NCBI GenBank assembly: GCA_025964695.1
Contig: JAOPYK010000006.1
Coordinates: 1 to 34,037, forward strand
DNA from: Streptosporangiaceae bacterium
Lineage (GTDB): Bacteria > Actinomycetota > Actinomycetes > Streptosporangiales > Streptosporangiaceae
Direction of reading: 5' to 3'
DNA length: 34,037 nucleotides
Part shown: in pieces, positions 29,013 to 34,037 of the stretch
Layout: every line of letters begins with the position of its first letter
How positions within the stretch are numbered: position 1 is the stretch's first letter
Made by a program: the position numbers and the translations under genes
Notes under the pieces: model-generated
What the model saw: the letters and a program-made list of their open reading frames with translations, nothing else
Told to the model about the DNA's origin: nothing
The model's database searches: none

Positions 29013-30752
29013 TCACATGCGGTCGGGGACGGGCACGCCGAGGAGGCCGAGGCCGGTGCTCAGCGTCCGCAGGGTCACCGCGCACAGCGCGAGCCGGGGA
29101 TCCCGCACCTGGGGTGCCACCTCGACGCCGTCCTTGTACAGCACCGGGCAGTGCTCGTAGAACGTGGTCAGGGCGTCGGCGAGCCCGTAGAGGTAGGCCG
29201 ACAGCTTGTGCGGGGCCACGTCCTCGATCAGCGCGTCGATGGCGGGCAGCAGACCGAGCAGTTGCAGGGCCAGCGCACGCTCGGCCTCATGGGTGATGGT
29301 GATGGGCGCGGTCACCTGCTCCGGTGAGACGCCGGCCTTGCGGAAGATGGACCGGATCCGCGCGGTCGCGTACTGCAGGTAGGGGCCCGTATTGCCGCTG
29401 AGTGCCAGCATCCGGTCCCAGTCGAAGACGTACTCGCTGTCGCGTGCCACCGACAGGTCGGCGTACTTGACCGCGCCGATGCCGACCGCCTGAGCGATCT
29501 CCTGCCGGGTCGCGTCACCGTACCCCCGGTTGGCGATGACCTTCTCGGCCCGCTCGACGGCCTCGTCGAGCAGCGAGATCAGCTTGATCGACTGCCCGCT
29601 CCGGGTCCGAAGGATCTTGCCGTCCGTGCCGAGGACGTTGCCGATCGCGGCGTGGAAGGGCTCGGTCCTGCCCAGCCAGCCGGCCTTCGCCGCGGTCTCG
29701 TACACCATCTTCAGATGCAGGCCCTGGGGCGCCCCGATGACGTAGACGATCCGGTCCGCGTGGAGCGTCTGCGCTCGGTACCGCAGGGCCGCCAGGTCGC
29801 TGGTCGCGTAGCCGTACCCGCCGTCGCTCTTGCGGATGATCAGAGGCACCGGCTTGCCCTCACGGCCGAGGTAGCCGTCGAGGAAGACGCAGAGCGCCCC
29901 CTCGCTCATGACGGCGATGCCCTTGGCCTCGAGGTCGTCGCAGACCTCCTTGAGCATGTCGTTGTACATGCTCTCGCCGGCCAGGTCCTCGTCGGTGAGC
30001 GTGATGCCGAGCTTGTCGTAGATGCGGTTGAAGTACGACTTGGACAGGTCGACCAGCTCATGCCAGAGCCGCAGGGTGTCCTCGTCACCCCGCTGCAGCA
30101 GGACCACCCGTGCCCGGGCGCGGTCCGCGAAGTCCGGGTTGGAGTCGAACTTGACCCGCGCGGCCTGGTAGAAGACGTTCGGCTCGGACGTGAGCTGTTC
30201 GGCCTCGGGCGAGTGCTCGCCCACCTCCAGCAGATGCTCGATGAGCATGCCGAACGGGGTGCCCCAGTCACCGATGTGGTTCTGCCGGATGACCGTGTGG
30301 CCCCGGAACTCGGCCGTACGGGCGAACGCGTCGCCCACCACCGTCGTCCGCAGATGCGCGACGTGCATCTCCTTGGCGACGTTGGGCGCCGAGTAGTCGA
30401 CCGGGATGATCTGCGCCGGCTCGGCCCGCGGCACGCCGAGCCGCTCGTCGTTGCGCATCGCCTCGGCCTGCACGGCGATCCAGGTGTCGCTCAGCGTGAG
30501 ATTGATGAAGCCCGGCCCGCTGACCTCGATGCTGGAGAAGACGTCGTCCGCGTCGAGGTTGGCCACGATCTCGTCGGCGATGTCCCGGGGCTTTCGGCCC
30601 AGCTTCTTTGCCAACGGCAGAGCCACGTTGGCCTGGAAGTCGGCGAACTGCGACGGGCGGATGACCGGGTCGGAGTCCGCGTACGAAGGCCCATAGGCGG
30701 CGGCTAGCGCGGCCTGGACCCGGGCAGCGAGAACGAGTTGCGGATCGGACAT
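29013..30752 (-). CDS. argS: Arginine-tRNA ligase
   Basis: The enzyme charges tRNA-Arg using ATP. The 579-aa class I synthetase has an N-terminal additional domain (about 5-90), the HIGH-type motif HVAH (130-133) within SAPNVAKEMHVAHLRTT, QNHIGDWGTPFGMLIEHL, and the C-terminal DALR anticodon-binding domain (about 455-579: NTGPYLQYATARIRSIFRKA through LGLLGVPVPDRM). The canonical KMSKS is not obvious, as in many arginyl enzymes; LGTDGKILRTRSGQSIKL occupies that position. ATG at 30752 has only a weak ribosome site. It is an essential housekeeping gene and shows the usual codon use. Confidence 0.96.
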   Translation of the reverse strand: MSDPQLVLAARVQAALAAAYGPSYADSDPVIRPSQFADFQANVALPLAKKLGRKPRDIADEIVANLDADDVFSSIEVSGPGFINLTLSDTWIAVQAEAMRNDERLGVPRAEPAQIIPVDYSAPNVAKEMHVAHLRTTVVGDAFARTAEFRGHTVIRQNHIGDWGTPFGMLIEHLLEVGEHSPEAEQLTSEPNVFYQAARVKFDSNPDFADRARARVVLLQRGDEDTLRLWHELVDLSKSYFNRIYDKLGITLTDEDLAGESMYNDMLKEVCDDLEAKGIAVMSEGALCVFLDGYLGREGKPVPLIIRKSDGGYGYATSDLAALRYRAQTLHADRIVYVIGAPQGLHLKMVYETAAKAGWLGRTEPFHAAIGNVLGTDGKILRTRSGQSIKLISLLDEAVERAEKVIANRGYGDATRQEIAQAVGIGAVKYADLSVARDSEYVFDWDRMLALSGNTGPYLQYATARIRSIFRKAGVSPEQVTAPITITHEAERALALQLLGLLPAIDALIEDVAPHKLSAYLYGLADALTTFYEHCPVLYKDGVEVAPQVRDPRLALCAVTLRTLSTGLGLLGVPVPDRM

Positions 30753-30835
30753 GCTTCAAGGCTATCTGTGCGAGCGGGCACTGACAGACCGGTGACGCAG
30801 AGCGATCCGACAATGGTCGCGCGGAGCTCGGCGGG

Positions 30836-31870
30836 CTATCGAGGAGCCGGGCCGGTGGAGCCCCGGGCGACGAACGTGCCGGGGAGGGACACCGATGCCG
30901 GGTGGTGGCCGTCGAGGAGGCTCAGCAGGGCTCGCATGCCCTGGGCGCCCAGTTCCTGGGCCGGCAGCCGTACGGTCGTCAGCTCGGGTTCGAGGGCCTC
31001 CGCCAGGAGGATGTCATCGAAGCCGGTGATCGACAGGTTGGCTGGAATGGCGAGGCCAAGATCCCGGGCGGCCTTGTACGCCCCCGCCGCGATAGCGTCG
31101 TCGTCGCAGACCAGCACGGTGGGGCGGCCCTGGGGGAGGGTGAGCAGGTCGCGGGCGGCCCTGCGGGCGGCGCGGATGTCGATGGCGGTGGCCTGGCGTT
31201 GAAGGGTCGCCCCGGGGAGGGCCCGCACGGCGGCGGCCAGGGCGTCGGCGCGGGTGCGGAAGGTCCAGGTGTCGACGGCAGCGGCGACATGCCCGAAACG
31301 ACGGTGCCCGAGACCGGCGAGGTGAGCGCTTATCGCATGGATGCCGGCCGCGACGTCCACGTTGACGGTGGGGGCCCGGCCCGCCGGGTCGCTGTCGAGC
31401 ATGACCAGCGGCAGTGGCCCGGGTCCCGCTCGCAGCTCGGCGAGCGCGTCGGCGGCCATGGACGAGGCGAACACCCCGTCGATCGACTCGTGTGCGGCGG
31501 CGAACGGACTGCGGGCCCGCCCCGCGCCGTCCGGCCAGGGATAGACGACCACCCCGAAGCCCCGTTCGTCGGCGACCTGTGCGGCACCGGCGTAGACCGC
31601 GCCGAAGAACGAGCTGGTGAGCGTCGGCACGACGAGGAGTACGGTCCGGCCCTGCCCGAGCCGCAGGCTGCGGGCGGCGAGGTTGGGCCGGTAGCCGAGC
31701 CGTGACGCGGCTGCGCGGACGGACTCGGCGGTATCGGGAGAGACCCTCCCGACCCACTTGCCGGCCAGCACGATTGAGACCGTGGACTGTGAGACGCCCG
31801 CGGCCTGCGCCACGTCCTTGCTGGTCGGACGGCGGGCCGGCGGGCTGGTCGGGCGCCTTGTCGTCGGCAT
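30836..31870 (-). CDS. LacI-family transcriptional regulator
   Basis: ATG at 31870 is chosen because GGAA lies 9 bases upstream; an ATG two codons earlier is too close to it. The 344-aa product has a LacI helix-turn-helix (about 16-45: TSKDVAQAAGVSQSTVSIVL), the hinge region RLGYRPNLAARSLR, and a periplasmic-binding-protein-like sensor domain (LLVVPTLTSSFFGAVYAGA, GVFASSM, FGHVAAAVDTWTFRTRADAL, VLVCDDDAIAAGAYKAARDLG, ITGFDD, TTVRLPAQELG). It probably represses a sugar or related catabolic gene in response to a small ligand. No sugar transporter lies beside it; the divergent neighbour is the M4 protease. Target unknown. Confidence 0.93.
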   Translation of the reverse strand: MPTTRRPTSPPARRPTSKDVAQAAGVSQSTVSIVLAGKWVGRVSPDTAESVRAAASRLGYRPNLAARSLRLGQGRTVLLVVPTLTSSFFGAVYAGAAQVADERGFGVVVYPWPDGAGRARSPFAAAHESIDGVFASSMAADALAELRAGPGPLPLVMLDSDPAGRAPTVNVDVAAGIHAISAHLAGLGHRRFGHVAAAVDTWTFRTRADALAAAVRALPGATLQRQATAIDIRAARRAARDLLTLPQGRPTVLVCDDDAIAAGAYKAARDLGLAIPANLSITGFDDILLAEALEPELTTVRLPAQELGAQGMRALLSLLDGHHPASVSLPGTFVARGSTGPAPR

Positions 31871-31886
31871 CGACATCACTTCCAGA

Positions 31887-32009
31887 TCATCGATCAGCCG
31901 GGCGTACACCTCTGTGATCTTCCGGGCGTTGACGCATCACGCGGAGTTTTTCGCTCAGTCGCAGGTCACGGCTGTGACGTGCGGTTGTGCGGTGGTTTCG
32001 CATCATCAT
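31887..32009 (-). CDS. Possible 40-aa leader ORF upstream of the LacI-type gene
   Basis: Three consecutive ATG codons (first at 32009) follow AGGAGG with an 8-base spacer. The product, MMMRNHRTTARHSRDLRLSE and on to RGVRPADR, is basic and resembles nothing I know. Its stop (31887-31889) is 16 bases before the regulator's ATG, so its translation could expose or couple to the weaker ribosome site of the regulator. It may instead be an unrelated small protein or a chance frame; the strong Shine-Dalgarno is the main support. Confidence 0.4.
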   Translation of the reverse strand: MMMRNHRTTARHSRDLRLSEKLRVMRQRPEDHRGVRPADR

Positions 32010-32290
32010 CTTGTCATCCTCCTGCGAGCGCGGATGCGGTAGCCGTCCAGGTGAGCGTGGTGGCCGCCGTACTACGCCCGTGGCGGATCCGGGACTCGAG
32101 GGCTGTCCGTCGATCTGGGCTGCCAGGGTCAATTTCTCGGATTGAAGATCAGGTAAACGGCGCGGCGGCGTTCCCTTTTCCCTTCGGAGAGATATCCGTT
32201 TGAGTGCCTGGTGGCATTCTCCTCTGCCTCCACCTGCGCATACTCCAATTTCGTCAGAGAAGCCAATTATTGCCGCATAAGCGGGGAGCT
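32010..32290. other. Divergent intergenic region, no gene seen
   Basis: Between the leader ORF and the protease promoter lie about 280 bases without a credible frame. A longer minus frame runs through (31887 to 32426) but is arginine/proline noise without a start signal and invades the protease signal peptide. The region should carry the promoter for the LacI-type gene, which I cannot pinpoint. Confidence 0.5.
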
Positions 32291-32295
32291 CCGCT

Positions 32296-32325
32296 TTGAC
32301 CGGCTCGCGAATCCGTGTATATAGA
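32296..32325 (+). promoter_or_regulatory. Promoter of the M4 protease gene
   Basis: TTGACC (32296-32301) is followed after 16 bases by TATATA (32318-32323), or after 18 by TATAGA, the clearest housekeeping-type promoter in the window. The ribosome site GGAAGGGA starts at 32328, so the leader is very short. An imperfect palindrome AGCGGGGAGCTCCGCT overlaps the -35 (about 32280-32295) and could be an operator. Confidence 0.65.
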
Positions 32326-32343
32326 ACGGAAGGGACCTCTCCC

Positions 32344-34037
32344 GTGAAACGACGGCGCACCGCCATGGTGTCGGTCGTGGCCTCGCTCTGGGCGACCTGT
32401 GCCATCGTCGCCCCCGCCGCCGCCACACCGCCGCCAACCGGCTATCCGTTGCCCTCCGGGCCTTCCGCTTTCACGCCGCCTCCCTTCACCAATGATCCGT
32501 CGCCGGGCGATCGTGATCGGGCGATCGCCAACGCTCTGAAGGCCATCCATGAATACCCTCAGCAGGCACACGTCGTCGCCGATCAAACGTTCATCCCCCG
32601 GAACGTGGTCGTCGACCGCGACGGCACGGCCCATGTCCGGGTCGACCGTAAGTTCAAGGACCTCCCCGTCTACGGCGGGGATCTCAACGTGCATCTGAAC
32701 CCCGACGGGTCGTTGCGCTCGTTCGACGTGGCCAACCCGACGTCCGGGGCCGTGGCGCTGAACCCGACCGTGAGCGCCGCCCAGGCCAAGATGGTGGCCC
32801 GTGCCCAGCTCCAAGGGACGGTCCTGTCGGTCTCGGCACCGCGCCTGGCGGTGCGCACGTTGAAGACCACGGCATTCCTGGTCTGGGACGTCACCGTCAG
32901 CGGGGTCCGCCCGGACGAGACCCCGAGTCGGCTGCAAGTCCTCGTCGACGCGCACACCAGCAAGGTCGCGTTCGCCGACGACCGCATCAACATCCTGGTC
33001 CCCCCCGGCCGCCCCTCGGCGCCGGCGGCACGGCCGGCCCATACGGCACCGCCGGCAGGAACGCCAGGGCCGGCAGGAACGCCACGGCCGGCGCGGCCGG
33101 CCGGGCCGCCATCGACGGAACGAGCGGCACGAACGCCCGGTACGGGGAACTCCATCTACGGCGGCACGGTCCCCTTGGACCTGACCCTTTCCGGCGGAAC
33201 CTATTCCATGAAGGACCCGTCGCATGGCAACGGGTTCACCACCGATCTGGGCCATTCCACCCTTGGCATCAGCAACGGCTCGATCTACAGCAACACCACC
33301 GGGGTGTTCGGCAACGGCACCACCGGCAACCCGGCCTCCGTGGGCGTCGATGCGCACTACGGCGCGGCCGAGACGTTCGCGTACTTCAAGGCCGCCGAAG
33401 GCCGGAACGGCATCTTCGGCGACGGGACGGGGGTGCCCTCCCGTACGCACTACGGCAACGGGTACGCGAACGCGTTCTGGGACGGCTCGCAGATGACCTA
33501 CGGTGACGGCGTGAACAACACCCGCCCGCTCACCGAACTGGACGTGGCCGGGCACGAGATGACCCACGGCGTCAGCGGCTCGCTGATCGGCTGGCAGGAC
33601 ACCGGCGAGACAGGCGGCCTCAACGAGGGCACCAGCGACATCTTCGGCACGATGGTGGAGTTCTACGCGGGCAACCCCAGGGACACACCCGACTACACCA
33701 TCGGCGAACTGATCAACATCAACGGCAACAACACACCGTTGCGATACATGTACAACCCTTCGCTGGACGGTGCCTCACCCAACTGCTACGCCAGCAACAA
33801 CGGCAATCTGGACGCCCACAACGCCAACGGCCCGCTCAACCACTGGTTCTTCCTGACCGCCGTCGGCAGCGGCGACCACGGGTATGGCAACAGCCCGACC
33901 TGCAACGGCTCCACGGTCACCGGCCTCGGCAACGACAAGGCATCGAAGATCTGGTATCGGGTGCTCTCGACGTACGCCACCAGCGGCATCGACTATGCCG
34001 CGGCGCGCGTCGCCTCGCTTCGGGCGGCGTCCGACCT
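32344..34037 (+). CDS. Secreted thermolysin-like M4 metalloprotease (3' end outside window)
   Basis: GTG at 32344 follows GGAAGGGA. The 564 visible codons read in one frame to the edge. Order: signal peptide (1 to about 27, ending PAAAT); prodomain with FTP-like (about 80-130) and PepSY-like (about 140-215) parts; a Pro/Ala/Gly-rich linker (about 220-265); and the M4 catalytic domain from about 272 (SIYGGTVPLDL). The zinc site is complete: HEMTH at 404-408 and Glu428 in LNEGTSD, 24 residues on, as in thermolysin. His492 in DAHNANG corresponds to the catalytic His231. The propeptide should be self-cleaved after export. The C-terminus is missing, so any extra binding domain cannot be seen. Confidence 0.93.
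   Translation, partial: MKRRRTAMVSVVASLWATCAIVAPAAATPPPTGYPLPSGPSAFTPPPFTNDPSPGDRDRAIANALKAIHEYPQQAHVVADQTFIPRNVVVDRDGTAHVRVDRKFKDLPVYGGDLNVHLNPDGSLRSFDVANPTSGAVALNPTVSAAQAKMVARAQLQGTVLSVSAPRLAVRTLKTTAFLVWDVTVSGVRPDETPSRLQVLVDAHTSKVAFADDRINILVPPGRPSAPAARPAHTAPPAGTPGPAGTPRPARPAGPPSTERAARTPGTGNSIYGGTVPLDLTLSGGTYSMKDPSHGNGFTTDLGHSTLGISNGSIYSNTTGVFGNGTTGNPASVGVDAHYGAAETFAYFKAAEGRNGIFGDGTGVPSRTHYGNGYANAFWDGSQMTYGDGVNNTRPLTELDVAGHEMTHGVSGSLIGWQDTGETGGLNEGTSDIFGTMVEFYAGNPRDTPDYTIGELININGNNTPLRYMYNPSLDGASPNCYASNNGNLDAHNANGPLNHWFFLTAVGSGDHGYGNSPTCNGSTVTGLGNDKASKIWYRVLSTYATSGIDYAAARVASLRAASD

Overview
The window is chromosomal DNA from a high-GC actinomycete. GTG and TTG starts are common, Shine-Dalgarno sites are GGAGG-like, third positions are strongly G/C, and the gene set (class-2 citrate synthase beside pdxH, DtxR-type iron regulator, PAS-GAF-PP2C-HATPase phosphatase, LAL-type LuxR regulator, DUF2630) is actinobacterial. 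The style fits a Streptosporangiaceae-like organism, but that placement is inference. I found no tRNA, rRNA, CRISPR array, insertion sequence or phage gene.

Layout. 1-1850: two paralogous secreted Cys/Gly/His/Asn-rich proteins with a duplicated 5' leader; the second adds 15 pentapeptide repeats and a duplicated 41-residue C-terminal module. 1910-5985: citrate synthase (minus) divergent from pdxH, which overlaps an EntS-like MFS exporter, followed by a DtxR/IdeR-type regulator. 6108-9445: a four-domain PP2C phosphatase, a methyltransferase and a 52-aa membrane protein. 9648-15872: a DHA2 exporter fused to a winged-helix domain, then lipid catabolism genes (thiolase, enoyl-CoA hydratase, convergent acyl-CoA dehydrogenase). 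16000-16500: a decayed segment with a frameshifted IclR remnant.

16626-23710: a methyltransferase on plus, converging with a minus-strand series: LLM oxidoreductase-SCP2 fusion, CoA-transferase III, LAL regulator and a 43-aa ORF. 23910-27179: deoxyribose-phosphate aldolase, aldehyde dehydrogenase, and a half-length ALDH-like protein lacking the catalytic residues; DeoC makes acetaldehyde plus glyceraldehyde 3-phosphate and the dehydrogenase can oxidise the acetaldehyde. 27252-28870: a very basic histone-H1-like repeat protein with its ribosome site inside a hairpin, then a DUF2630 protein. 29013-31870: argS and a LacI-family regulator preceded by a possible 40-aa leader ORF. 32344-end: a secreted M4 metalloprotease cut by the window edge.

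The most unusual items are the secreted paralog pair, the half-length ALDH partner, the two palindromic operators in front of acyl-CoA genes, the SD-sequestering hairpin and the IclR relic. No complete new defence or biosynthetic system could be recognised.
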